Positions 11,500 through 21,625 of a DNA stretch of 64,000 bases are shown here, piece by piece. The notes below the pieces were generated by a model that was not told the DNA's origin, made no database searches, and worked only from the letters and a program-made list of their open reading frames with translations. The stretch spans positions 118,487,362 through 118,551,361 of the forward strand of contig OY740765.1 of assembly GCA_963513935.1 (NCBI GenBank), written 5' to 3'. This stretch comes from Aphrophora alni (taxonomy: Eukaryota; Arthropoda; Insecta; Hemiptera; Aphrophoridae). Both the position numbers and the translations under genes were made by a program. Numbering within the stretch: position 1 is the stretch's first letter; each line of letters starts with the position of its first letter.

Positions 11500-12060
11500 T
11501 CAATCTGTCATTCAATGTAAAGCAATGAATATGTAGTTCAACACGTATCTCATTCTCAGTGGATGTATTGACTGAAAGTTTGTCCGAAAAGGCATTTCTT
11601 TTGGATAAGAAACCACTTTATTGAAACCACCAACATTCTGTCTAAAGATCTAAACCTTCTATAGATGAATTGAAACCATAGAGCTAATATGCTCGAGTTT
11701 TAACAACATGACAATTGGATGTCAATTTCAATTTGTCTTTAAAAATATGATTTGGATGATTTATGATGGCTTTATAGATTTAATATTCCTCCACAGTGTT
11801 CCTTTCTTACATTTATTAATGACACTCAGGTTTTCCTGTACATTTGCATAAGAATGATTGTGGTCTATAAGGTATTTTGAAAAATTTGATTTTCGTTCTT
11901 GTGTTGTTTCTTTAGGAATATGTTCTTTGAAACGAGTTTTGAAAAAACATCCGGTCTGACCTTAATAAAAAGTATTGCAATTTTGTATAGCAAAATACCT
12001 TATTTTGTATAGACATAAGTTGTCATATTTATCTTCAATTCTTCGTGGTTGGGAAATTAA
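11500..12060 (-). pseudogene. Penelope-like element relic (GIY-YIG endonuclease)
   Basis: Read on the minus strand, about 12010 to 11745 encodes a degraded GIY-YIG module. Y.GQTG.FFKTRFKEHI is the second half of the catalytic motif with its basic helix, followed by SNFSKYLIDHNHSY and ENLSVINKCKKG, the His/Glu-containing remainder seen in Penelope-like retroelements. One stop breaks the YIG site. Less clear sequence runs on to about 11500. The RT that should precede this domain (at higher coordinates) is not recognisable; a different element lies there. A possible Penelope ribozyme motif occurs separately at 53.2 kb. Confidence 0.7.
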
Positions 12061-12670
12061 TTTTCCAAAGTGTTCGAGGATCTATATGCCAATGTGATTC
12101 TATATTTACTTAATTCTTTTTTCAACTTGTACTCAAGCTTGTTTCCATATTCAATACACACATAGTAGTTTTGGGTTTTGTGAGATATTCGTCTAGGATT
12201 TCTTAACCATCCACAATCACAAAAACTTGCAGCCTAACACAAATTTATCCACCAACTTCTCAATGTTCTTTTAAGTCGTATAAATTATAATAAAGAAGTA
12301 GACATTAACAAACAAATAGGAGAAGCCCATGAATACAAGACAGAAATGATAAATAAATTATGCCACAAACACAAAAAACCCCATACTAATATCCTACAGA
12401 ACCCAAAGCCCAAAACCCACTATATATGTATTGTCAACAACCATACTGCACCTTCTGACTTCTTTATGTTTGGTTTTGAAACCATCACCACAAACTCCAC
12501 TCTGTCCTCTAACACAACTTTCTTCAGAAGATCTTTTGCCACTACACATGTTAAAGTTGCACTGCAGCACTCTCGTCGTTGTTATCTGGTGTTGTTATTT
12601 TTCACTCTTTCCTATTTATGTGTTTCATAGTCAAACTTCTCATTAGACCTTTAAATTTTTTTGGTTTATC
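12061..12670. other. No gene recognised
   Basis: May include more of the Penelope relic on the minus strand. Plus-strand frames at 12346-12646 overlap each other and show no family signal. Confidence 0.4.
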
Positions 12671-12673
12671 CTT

Positions 12674-13570
12674 TCAATATGAAATCATGACAGCTCTGCG
12701 CTGTTCTCTCAGAAACCTTCTGAATTTTGGACACCTGCTACTGCCATCCTTATGACTTTCCTCACAGGATACTGGACATTTGCTTTCCTCATGGTTACAC
12801 TCATGTATTGTGTGCCTTTTCTGGCAACATAAAAAACAGTTTATCAAGCGGTCTTCTCCCTTATATTCATGCACTCTGTGCCCATATCTCCGGCATTCTT
12901 AGCATTTCATTATGTTGACTCTCTTCTTTATCCTTCCTCTAATCAAACCATATTTCCTTTTATAGGCTTAGTTCTCCTATGGTGATGTCATCTTGATGTT
13001 TATTCATCGCTCTTTGAAGTGCCTTCTCTACTATACCCTTGGTCAGTGAAGTGTCAAGATAACTTACATAAAATGTATAGTTGTTGGCTTTAACAACAGT
13101 GTCAGAGTTCCACCTCTTTCACTTTTTCCTCCAGTAACCCTTGATTTTTTTACCCTTTACTAAAAAAAAAAACAGTTACTATAATCCCCGGTCTTGATAT
13201 CTGTTACTATCAGAAGCTTTCCTTTTTTTTGTACTTCTCATTGATCTTACCTCATGTGATTCATTAAACCCTTTTAAAGCCATCTTCACTTCTTTCAGAA
13301 GATCCCTATAGAACAAGTCTATTTTGGTCACAACATTTGCATTGTTATATCTTCTCAGGTTTCTAGCACCACCTGTATTCTTAACTTTTGCATGAGCAAC
13401 TAACTGTCTTCACTTCCTTTGGGAAATATAAAGTGCTTTTACATTTGTCCTTAAATGGAATGTTTGTAGTAATTTTCTCATAATAATATTTCACTTCTAC
13501 TCCAGCCATCCTGTGAATTGTAAATTTCTCATTTCGCAATCCAGTGATGTGGCTACATACCTCCATCAGT
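12674..13570 (-). pseudogene. LINE ORF1 (gag-like) relic with CCHC zinc knuckles
   Basis: The minus-strand frame from 12918 to 12674 carries three zinc-knuckle units in the order usual for Jockey/R1/I-type ORF1 proteins. The first is ECRRYGHRVHEY (last Cys replaced by Tyr, with a stop just before it). The second is an intact C-X2-C-X4-H-X4-C in CFLCCQKRHTIHEC. The third is CPVSCEESHKDGSSRCP, with the characteristic SS.CPK(F/Y) ending. Upstream on the same strand (13566-13381) a 61-codon frame may be the N-terminal part, and the region between is full of stops. ORF1 binds RNA and packages the LINE transcript. No matching ORF2 follows at lower coordinates, where a Penelope relic lies. Confidence 0.75.
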
Positions 13571-13785
13571 GTGAACTATAAGTCCTCAACTGTTGTTTTA
13601 CTGACAATATTAGTGATTCTACACCTCACAATGGTTTGTGTTCCTTCTTCATCTCAATCATGGGTAGATGAGTATTCCAATACCTTGAACGGATCAGTTA
13701 GTTCTGAGAGTTCTGGGAATCTCTCTTTTTACAACCTCTGTGCATAACATTCAACACTGTTCAATACAGTATATAAAGATTGGTA
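13571..13785. other. Possible upstream extension of the LINE relic
   Basis: Stops in all frames. No independent feature seen. Confidence 0.3.
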
Positions 13786-14180
13786 ATAAAATATGAGAAC
13801 GGCTTAATATCTCTGGCTGCAATTTATATATGAAATAAACTGAATGTTGTAGAAATTAACATAATCTATATACAAACTGAGCCAAAAATTAGGTATCATA
13901 TGTTCCAAAAATTTATAAAAATGATTTTTTCTGACATTGTCTTAATGAATCTTGTAAATATTTCTGTGCTTTTTTTAAGTAAAGCAAAAATACTTTGAAA
14001 TATGTTAAAATAAAAACAAAATATAAAAATTATTTCCCATATTCCGATTTGTAGCAGTTAAAATTGGACATTATATGGAAGATTACCTTTCTACAGTTTA
14101 GCAGTGATCTAGGCATTTGTAGTAGCCATTTTCACATTCTGTAGCATCTCAAGAGGGAGTTGTTCTGCTACATTTAAGAC
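13786..14180. repeat. Repeat shared with 32.83-33.07 kb (mariner-like family)
   Basis: TTAATATCTCTGG and GAGCCAAAAATTAG in this stretch recur in the same order and orientation at about 32850 and 32930. The segment around TGATCTAGGCATTTGTAG (about 14108) matches the 33.05 kb copy in reverse complement. The second copy adjoins a mariner-like transposase relic, so both are probably decayed copies of one DNA transposon. Confidence 0.5.
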
Positions 14181-14235
14181 ATTAATACATTTGGCCTAGA
14201 TTTATATACATTTTGTGCATTCTTGGGACATCCGC

Positions 14236-14238
14236 ATA

Positions 14239-14291
<53 letters not shown>

Positions 14292-14296
14292 TATAT
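14236..14296. repeat. (AT)n microsatellite
   Basis: About 60 bp of AT dinucleotides with one interruption near 14286. Confidence 0.95.
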
Positions 14297-14426
14297 TGTA
14301 ACAATATCAATATAATCAGTTACGATAAAAATGATTAAATGATATCAAAAGATAAATAATCAATCAATTCATGTAAAATAAAAATAATAATAATAACAGT
14401 TAAACTTGTTATATAAAATTATTATA

Positions 14427-14622
14427 TTTAGCTTGTATTCTTCCCTCGGTACCATTAGATTCCAAACTTCCCAAACTGCACCTGGCATCCTACAATTTCT
14501 CCAACATGAACTGCTTAATATAGTTAAATAAAAAGCAGTTCATGTTGGGGAAATTGTAGGGTGCCAGGTGCAGTTTGGGAAGTTTGGAATCTAACGGTAC
14601 CGAGGGAAGAATACAAGCTAAA
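14427..14622. repeat. Foldback repeat, two 90-bp arms
   Basis: 14427-14516 and 14533-14622 are reverse complements over 90 bp with about three mismatches, separated by 16 AT-rich bases. The outer ends read TTTAGCTTGTATTC and its complement; the inner ends read AACATGAACTGCTT and its complement. From 14542 the right arm reads TGTTGGGGAAATTGTAGGG, which would suit the TG start of a gypsy LTR, and LTR-like sequence follows on the right only. The pair may be two LTR termini meeting head to head, or a foldback arising during replication or repair. Confidence 0.8.
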
Positions 14623-15231
14623 AACAAAAGAAAACGGGACATTAGCCTTGAGGGAGCAAAAGCGACTATGCACTAAAAAAAAAACAAGTAAAGGGAGAAT
14701 TGGACAAACACAGATGAGTGTAAAATGCGTATAAAAAAAAAAGAGAAATCAAGGGAAAGTTAGCGTCCCTAACTGTACAATATAAAGGGAAGTTCCAGCT
14801 GGGTGCGAAAGAACATTTTTCTATTACAACAGTTTGCAGAATTAGGTCAACCAATGAACTGAGGCCTCACTTTCAAAATCAACGGGCAGATTTGAAAAAA
14901 CGCCAATAAAAATAAAGAAACTTTTTTTAACGAATCAGTGAGGAGAAAGCCAGACCACATTTCAAAAGAGGGGATAATATTTGGTACACACAAAATTTTG
15001 AAAAAGGAATTTAATCGAGGACAAGGAGTTGAGGGCTAAAAGTCGAGGACTGAGAGTCCAGGGAGTTTGTTTAAAAAGTCTAAGATCTTGACCCAAGAGA
15101 CGAGTTGTCTCTGAGTCATCTTGATAAAGGAGTTTGTTAAAGTTTATTTGAAAGGTAAAAAAGTTGTTTTGTGTTTTTATTTAAATAAGAGCTGAAAAAA
15201 TTAAAGTAAAGTAAGTAAATGTTATTTTGTA
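14542..15231 (+). mobile_element. Possible LTR of a gypsy-like element
   Basis: This stretch is bounded on the left by TGTTGGGG within the foldback arm and on the right by a primer-binding-site-like motif at 15232. It is unlike the AT-rich flanks and holds no convincing open frame; the 62-codon minus frame at 14666-14854 is treated as chance. No second copy was found, so the LTR assignment rests on position and terminal bases only. Confidence 0.35.
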
Positions 15232-15397
15232 TTTGTCGCCCAATCGTAGGGGCAAGTAAATGTTAATTAAATAGTTAAATTCAGTAGTATTGAAAAGAAC
15301 ATTTATGTTATATTTGGACGCCCAAGCGTAGGGCTAGTAATAGTTAAATTGGGACAAATAACTGTTATGTTATATTTGGACGCCCAAATCGTGGGAC
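15232..15397 (+). repeat. Three tRNA-Lys PBS-like motifs in a row
   Basis: Copies lie at 15232-15253 (TTTGTCGCCCAATCGTAGGG then GC), 15313-15334 (TTTGGACGCCCAAGCGTAGG then GC) and 15375-15397 (TTTGGACGCCCAAATCGTGG then GAC). Each resembles TGGCGCCCAACGTGGGGC, the primer binding site for tRNA-Lys(1,2), with one inserted base near the start and another near the middle. The second and third are also preceded by shared GTTATATT. This looks like a duplicated retroelement leader. Confidence 0.5.
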
Positions 15398-16848
15398 AAT
15401 AAAGTAATTGTGAAGAGTAATGTTATGTTTTAATATATATATTTGGTTAACTCTATAGATAGAGGAGGACGATTTTAACAAAATTCAGTCTGTTTCATAT
15501 TTTTATGTAAACCAGAGATATTAAACCATTCTGATATGTTTTTCACTCGTTATTAAAATTTAAGCAAATACTTTGCTGAAAATAATTTATCAATTAATTA
15601 CAAAAATACAGTCTGATGTATTATATGCTAAAAAATACATGTAACCATATGGGCAATGACAAATGTTAGGTATGAAGATGTACTCACTTCAGGAACCAGA
15701 TTATAGCCTTTATGGTAATTTTACCAAATATTCAGAAGTGTCTTAGATGAAGAAGCAATGATCAGGTTCCCTCTTTAGGTAGGGAAGTTGTCAGATGGCT
15801 TCAAGATATTACAACAATGAAAGAGGAAAATGGTGCTCAGAAATTAAATGTGATAATAAAAAGATAATTGTGAGATTATTAAAAAGATAATATTTATTAT
15901 TATAATTGGCCAAAAAACAATTTACATAAAAAAATTTCCTACTTGCCTATGTTAAGTTATATAACAACTAAATGTTAAGAAAAGGGGTAGAGACAATGTC
16001 TAATGACAATGGCAGTGACGGTTGGCAGTCTTCAGTAACTATCACAGTCTCCAGCAAACATACTACTACTGACTTGGTTGACTTGTGAATGATGCAACTA
16101 CGATTTATATGTTCTTGGCTTATGTATGTCAATATATTTGCATGTTATCTTTTATGTTATTCTGTCCAGCAATTCTCTTTTGCTCCCTTCCACAAAGAAT
16201 CACCACCTCTCTTCTTGGTAAAGGGCTTATATCCACCTGTGTAGTGTGTGTCATTCACTGTACTTCCAAGACAGCCATTTCAACACCTTTTGAATTCTTT
16301 CGCAAAAGTTGGCTCACATTCTAGTTTTTATATGTGATCTTCTTTATTTTAATACATAATACAATAAATATAATTTACATTAATATGTTAAATTAATACT
16401 TAATCCTAACATTACCAACGCCCTCGAAACATCGTCCCGATGTCTATCCTGAGGCCTATTTATCTGTAAGGTTTAAAACATGGAACAGTCCCTTGCTGGT
16501 ATGTTTACATGTGTTATCTTATAGAGTATATACATTTTGAAGCCTAAATATAGTATTACAAGTTTTAATATGTACATTCACGTAATAAATTTAAGTGTAT
16601 TAAAGCCGTGGTATCTATCACATCTAACCAAGTTTTTGGGAATTCCATGGATGTCATGTCATCCCTCTAAATGTTGTTGTGAATAAATAACACAGGGGTT
16701 GAGAGAGACTAGTTCGTGTTGAGGATGTGTGTAATGTTGTGGAATTTAGGTGGGTCTTGTGGTGAGAGTGGTTTTAGATTTAAGGAGGTTAGGGTGGTCT
16801 AGGAGACAGGTAATATGACACAGGGTAGGATCAATGCATGTCCTGCTA
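15398..16848. other. No gene recognised
   Basis: May hold the decayed remainder of the element whose leader lies at 15.23-15.40 kb. The 79-codon plus frame at 16085-16324 resembles nothing known to me. Confidence 0.4.
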
Positions 16849-17830
16849 TCATAATGAAATTTTCTGTTTATCAGAATGTGCTAGTTTTTGTGTAATGTAC
16901 AGTGGCATGGTAAGGTAATCTGGACTGTGACCAGGAGAGTATGTAGATTTGCTATGGTTTGGTGTTTGCCACCACATTTTATGTATGTGTGAGGAGTGGG
17001 GTGTGTGTTGATGAATGTGTCTCCTTGTGATCTCTGTGATTACAATTTCCATGTTTCTTGAGATGCAATGAAACATGCGTTTAGCTGATATGCTGATTAT
17101 GTTGCCACCTGCGATGAGTTAGGCTGCACAACCACGAGAGAATGTTCCTGACGATTGTTGTCATGGGAGGTAACACAATCCAGTCTTGTTTGGTTGGCAG
17201 TCGTCCAGTTGCTTGTGGGTCAATGTCCTAATGGAGGTTCTATTCGTAGCCAATATGGTAGGTTCCATGGATTACAGGTGTGGTTCTCCCATGGCAGTGG
17301 TATGGGCATGTATTCATATAGTTTCCAGGATGTAAAATGTTGTGAAATAGGAACTTTAATGGTGAAGATCACAGTTTTGGTGTTTATGACACAGGAAGTT
17401 ATGAGATAGTGGTAATAAAGGTTTATGTATTCTTTAGGAATGGTCAAGGGCCGTTGTTTTACTCGTAATCATGAATCTAGTAATTTTAAGTCTCTAAGTA
17501 GTTTGTTAGAGGTTATGGTTGTGTGTGTAGATACCCAGTTCTGCAATTATAACATATATTGTTTAAAATTAAGAGGGCAGTGTTATAGAATATTATTTGT
17601 CTCTCTTGTCTTAGCGCAGTCAGTATTAAATTCTCATACACTTCTGTGGTTGTCACATTCTCTATTTCTAAGACAGCATTTTGGAAGTCTTGCATTGCAC
17701 TCTGCACTAGTTGTAATGAATTGGATACATTTGCTGTGTATCCTTGTAATGTGGTGGTGGTTTTGACCAGGTTGGCATGATCACTTCCTGATGAGCTGTT
17801 GGACTTTGTTAAGGTGGGTGAAAAGTCTCT
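16849..17830 (-). pseudogene. Errantivirus env-like (F-protein-like) relic
   Basis: Minus-strand frames at 17707-17513, 17447-17220 and 17076-16849 together resemble the envelope proteins of insect errantiviruses, the group related to the baculovirus F protein. Seen are a helical segment rich in Asn, Thr and Leu, then a hydrophobic 'TIKVPI' strand followed by a Pro-rich 'MPIPLPWEN' segment typical of that family, then a Cys-containing region in another frame. Several frameshifts and stops interrupt it, and no intact signal peptide or membrane anchor is visible. Such proteins mediate membrane fusion in intact elements; this copy cannot be made as one protein. A second env relic is at 26.0-27.6 kb. 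Confidence 0.5.
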
Positions 17831-17880
17831 TCATTCATCATCAGAACATGTAGTTCCATGTCTGAAGCTGTGCCACAACA

Positions 17881-18760
17881 TCAATGAAAGAAATTGCTCA
17901 TACTGTTTAAAGCTTTGGGTGATCTGGAAAGTCCAGCTTTGTCCACTCGTGCTCCAGGATTGATGTTGATTGAATTTTTTTTGGAGTTGTTTAGAAGTTC
18001 CTCTACTGCTCTAGTAGTTTTACATCCTTTGGAGTTTTCAAGTTCTAAACATAGGAGTCGTATTCCATGTCGTAAAATATTGTCTCCAAGCACGCCTATG
18101 TTTTGATTTAAAAAATGACACTTTGGTGTTTTTAATTTTAGTTTGCAGTATCTAACCATTTAAAACTTTTTTTTTTTAATTTGTCAATTGGACCGTAAAT
18201 GTATTGCCATATGCCATTATATCATCCACATATATTATCATGCCTTGATACATCCCGAAAACAGGTAATTCATGCTACGTTGGAAAGAGTTCGCAGAATT
18301 TCGCATTCCCATGGGCAGCCTCGTATATTAATATAGGACTTTATGTGTCACAAATGCGGTATGCGACCTGTGTTCCGGGAGGATCGGTTCTTGGAAGAAG
18401 GCCTGATTTACATCCACGGATAAAAAATAGTGTACTGTGCCCAATGTCGAAGATTGTGTCGGTTCTGGCCTTCATGAAATCTGTCTGCCTCCATGTTTTC
18501 ATTTAACTTTCGGTAGTCAGCCATCATTCTATATTGGTTGCCTGGTTTTTGACTAGAAATGCTGGGATGAAATTGCGCTTTGGAAGTCCTCAATGACTCC
18601 TCCTTTTTTTATTGGTCTACTTAAGTCCGTTAAGTGTGCGTTGTGTTCGACACCCCCCGTTTGATTATATGGTTAATTTATTTCCTTTCTTGAGTGCTAT
18701 GTCATACAAGCCTTTAGTTGAAAACTATTGTGATATTGGTTTTGTTATTGTGTTTTGTGT
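17881..18760 (-). pseudogene. gypsy reverse transcriptase relic
   Basis: At 18593-18408 the minus strand reads SSQKPGNQYRMMADYRKLNE, the conserved start of the gypsy RT palm. The polymerase active site appears as YVDD at 18232-18221, within MIIYVDDIMAYG. At 18159-17881 LKTPKCHFLNQNIGVLGDNI matches the K..KC.F....V.FLGH block that closes the RT core. Frameshifts and stops lie between these blocks. It is part of the element split by the LINE at 18.88 kb, and the sequence goes straight into env-like sequence with no RNase H or integrase. Confidence 0.75.
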
Positions 18761-18879
18761 AAGTAGGGTTATTTCTCTAATTGTGTGTTGTTTAATAAAA
18801 GTTTTGTCATAGATGTGGGATTTATCAGTTTCAGAGATATGGGTATGTGCTCTGATGGCATGAACATGTATGCCTATTT

Positions 18880-19066
18880 TAAAAGGAACGGAGATACCGA
18901 TTCTGCTATTTGCTGATGATGTTGTTATACCATCAATGTCAGTTGTGGGTCTACAGAGGGGTCTAAGTGTACTGGGAAATTATTGTAAATCGTGGGGTTT
19001 AAAAGTAAATATAGAGAAAAGCCAGATAGTAGTTTTCAAAAAGGGGGGGGGGAAACCAGCGAGAGC
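18880..19066 (+). pseudogene. LINE A ORF2, RT active-site part
   Basis: The frame reads PILLFADDVVIPSMSVVGLQ, where FADD at 18909-18920 is the polymerase active site. KSWGLKVNIEKSQIVVFKKG follows, the usual block C-terminal to it. The frame is cut at 19066 by the nested LINE B. Skipping LINE B and one copy of its 14-bp duplication continues the frame without loss at 19930. The ATG at 18870 belongs to the gypsy target site and is not a natural start. Confidence 0.9.
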
Positions 19067-19832
19067 TAGGGTGGAAATAAGCATTGCCCTAGGTAGATAT
19101 GCAACAGTATTTCAGGCCGAAGTTTATGCCATACTTGGTTGCGCACAACTGTGTCTAGAAAGAGGATATGATGACGAACATATCACAATCAGATCTGACA
19201 GTCAGGACGCTTTGAAGGCTATTTGTTCACACGAATTCAACTCCAAATTAGTGTGGGATTGTAATCAAGCTCTAGTCCAACTCTCGACCCGAAACCAGGT
19301 AAGCCTATTCTGGATACCTGGACACAGAGGTTATGAGGGAAATGAGAAAGCTGATGAACTGGCTAAGTTGGGAGCACAGACTCCATTCATCGGACCAGAA
19401 CCTGCTTGTGGTATCAGTAAATCTGTCGCAAGAACCACTCTGAGACGATGGGTCAAACAGGAAACTCTCAACCGCTGGAGAGAGGCCTCTAGAGGAAAAC
19501 TCTACGGGTCGCTGTACAATCCGAATCAGAAACTCTCTAGGTATGTAATATCATTGAATAGAAACAACCTAAGGAAAGTCTTAAGCTTCATGACTGGTCA
19601 TGGAGCTTTCAGGGAACACTTAAACACCATGGGTTTAACTCAAGGCAGGACAACCTGTAGACTGTGTAACCAATATAAAGACACAGCAGAACACATACTT
19701 TTGTATTGTGAAGCTCTGGAGAGGAGAAGACTACAGATTTTCGGCCTCACAGGCATACCTACAAAGGAAGACGACCTAGCTGCACAAGTTCTAAGACTCA
19801 CAAAGGATTTAGAACTAAAGTGGATTGTCTAA
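19067..19832 (+). CDS. LINE B ORF2 C-terminal part: RNase H and Cys/His motif (partial)
   Basis: Open for 255 codons to TAA at 19832. The RNase H domain comes first: AEVYAI near the start (catalytic Glu), then SDSQDALKAI (catalytic Asp) and WIPGHRGYEGNEKADELAK (the His/Asp end of the fold). The C-terminal zinc-type motif CRLCNQYKDTAEHILLYC follows, as in I, R1 and Jockey-type LINE proteins. RNase H removes the RNA template during element copying. The 5' end is missing (endonuclease, RT and the first RNase H strand). By chance the frame is open with upstream LINE A RT sequence, giving a 320-codon hybrid frame from 18870. No promoter is expected and function is lost. Confidence 0.85.
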
Positions 19833-19915
19833 GATAAGGAAGCGCACAAAAAGTCTTAAATGGCTGAAGTGCCTAGTGACTTCCAACATAATAAAAAAAA
19901 AAAAAAAAAAAAAAA
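19067..19915 (+). mobile_element. Inner LINE ('LINE B'), 5'-truncated, poly(A) tailed
   Basis: Inserted in LINE A in the same orientation. AAACCAGCGAGAGC at 19053-19066 is repeated exactly at 19916-19929. The insert ends in a pure A-run (about 19893-19918, partly shared with the duplication). It carries the RNase H and C-terminal Cys/His region of an I/R1/Jockey-like LINE, then a roughly 60-base 3' UTR. An intact frame, a clean tail and an exact duplication suggest a fairly recent insertion. Confidence 0.92.
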
Positions 19916-19929
19916 AAACCAGCGAGAGC

Positions 19930-21010
19930 AGAACGATGGCACTATGGGGGACAAGAAATGAAAGTAGGGGAACAAACAAAATATTTAGGGTTTTGGCTAA
20001 GTAGCAATGGCACTTGGAATCATCATATAACCATGGCAAAGGGAAAGGGTAAGACAGCGTTTATAACAATGAATAAAATAGTAACAAAATTACCGAATAT
20101 AAGTTTGGCGCTATTGAAAAACCTGTTTAATTCTTTAGTAAAATCTGTGTATTTATATGGAGGGGAAATATGGGGTTGCGAGACTAATATTAAGGAGTTG
20201 GAAACCATTCAAAATGATTTTGCAAAGGCTGTGATGAGTGTGCCTAGTAGCGCTGCGAATTGTGCCGCAAGATGGGAATTAGGTATTCTTCCAGTTCAGG
20301 CTGATTTATTAGGTAAGAGTATGGAGTTATGGGTTAAGCTAAGGGATGGGAAATGTGGACTTTTGCAACAGATATGTTTTCAATATCAAATTGAGCTAAA
20401 AAGCACGTGTTGGTTAGGGAAATTAGAGAAAAAGATGGAAGAAATAGGCCTCGAATGGGTATTACAAAATTCAGATTAAAAATTAAAATTCATAAAAAAG
20501 CAGATTAAGAATAAGTTTACAAATATAGAGACACAATCTTTGGCAACTCAAATGTGGGAAAAATCGTCGCTGGACAATTTTGTTAAAGTAATGGGAGATT
20601 TTGGGAGGGCAAAGTATTTGAATATTGGAAAGAGAGAGGGGGGGAACGGCTTGGTGGAGAGTGGGGGTCTGGAAGCGGCAAAAGATTGCTAGGTCGACGC
20701 CGGTGAGGCCTCTGATGGAGGCTTTCACAGCCCAGAACGAAAAAAAAAGAGAAAAAAAGGGGATGGAATATGGAAGGGAAAATATGCCGGCTATGCGGGG
20801 GTAATGTTTCAGCACAACATTTATTATTAAATTGCAATAAATTAAAAAAATTACGTTCTAGATTAATAAAATTGGCAAGCACTTAAAATCATGGATGTCT
20901 GAGGAGGATAATTATTTATTTATTGGTAGAAGCAATGACGACCAGGTTCTAAGGGACGTAGGGTTGTTTATGGTGATAATTAGACAGAAATGGAATGAGG
21001 TAGATAAGTA
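19930..21010 (+). pseudogene. LINE A ORF2, C-terminal part
   Basis: Continues LINE A from the insertion point. GEQTKYLGFWLSSNGTW at about 19963 is the conserved YLG block after the RT palm, then SVYLYGGEIWGC (the LYG.E.W block) and a long thumb/connection region open to TAA at 20479. Protein-like sequence continues in the same frame past that stop, then shifts near the G-run at 20638. It recovers to ICRLCGGNVSAQHLLLNC at about 20783, the C-terminal Cys-X2-Cys-His-Cys motif of LINE ORF2. It ends near 21010. One nonsense codon plus at least one frameshift disable it. Confidence 0.85.
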
Positions 21011-21190
21011 AGATGTATATAATGATAATTAGTGGGGGTTTTTGTTGCAGGATTCGGTATGGAGATAAATATTGTCCTTTGTAAAGAATTATTATTTATA
21101 AAGTTATTTACAATTATTAATATGTATAGAATGTATTTATAGAAATGGTGTGTTAGGATGAAGTATGATATAATTGTTTTTTGGTTGGAT

Positions 21191-21210
21191 TTATATATAT
21201 ATATATATAT
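21191..21210. repeat. (TA)n microsatellite in the LINE A 3' UTR
   Basis: About ten TA units within the untranslated 3' region of LINE A. Confidence 0.9.
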
Positions 21211-21625
21211 GTTATTATTTATATTTATGTAATTAAAGAAATCGCTAAATTTGGTGGAGTGTATTACTTGTTAAAAATCAAGTTTTTGTAGTTATTAGTT
21301 ATTTTAAGAATTGTTATTTTACTATGGGGAAGGGTTATGTATATAAGGCTAAATGGCTGGAAATCTGAGCCCCGAAGTTGGAAATTTCTTTTTGTAAGAA
21401 TGTGAGCAATAAATAAATAAATAAATGTATGCCTATTTAATTTGTGAAAATCGTAAGTAGTGCTCTTCGTTTTTTGCCCTGTAGGATTTGTATGTTGAGT
21501 TTGTATTGACATATTTCAGCTCCCATGAGGTGGTATTTCCATGACCTCTTGTGTATATATTTTTTGCGAGTTGTTAAAGTCAATATTTTTCTTGGATGTT
21601 TGACCCAATTTGTTTTTGAATACAG

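Larger units (their letters stand above)
18880..21424 (+). mobile_element. Outer LINE ('LINE A'), 5'-truncated, carrying a nested LINE
   Basis: Starts inside the RT domain and ends in a short TAAA/ATAA repeat tail at about 21410-21424, flanked by an exact 14-bp duplication. It sits antisense to the gypsy element it interrupted. Without the nested LINE (849 bp plus one 14-bp duplication) it is about 1.7 kb: RT from the active-site block onward, the thumb and C-terminal domain, a Cys/His motif and a 3' UTR containing a TA microsatellite at about 21191-21210. The truncated 5' end is normal for target-primed reverse transcription. Clade not resolved (CR1/Jockey/RTE-like). Confidence 0.9.
18866..21438. 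repeat. Target site duplication of the outer LINE
   Basis: ATGTATGCCTATTT occurs at 18866-18879 and again at 21425-21438, directly flanking the LINE. The 14-bp identity shows the insertion and its exact limits. Confidence 0.9.

Noticed and set aside
12346..12646. Two overlapping plus-strand frames of 94 and 71 codons
   Set aside because: Different frames over the same DNA, low-complexity composition, antisense to a retroelement-rich region, no family signal.
18870..19832. Single intact LINE ORF2 of 320 codons
   Set aside because: The frame crosses an insertion junction marked by a 14-bp target duplication and joins parts of two different LINEs.
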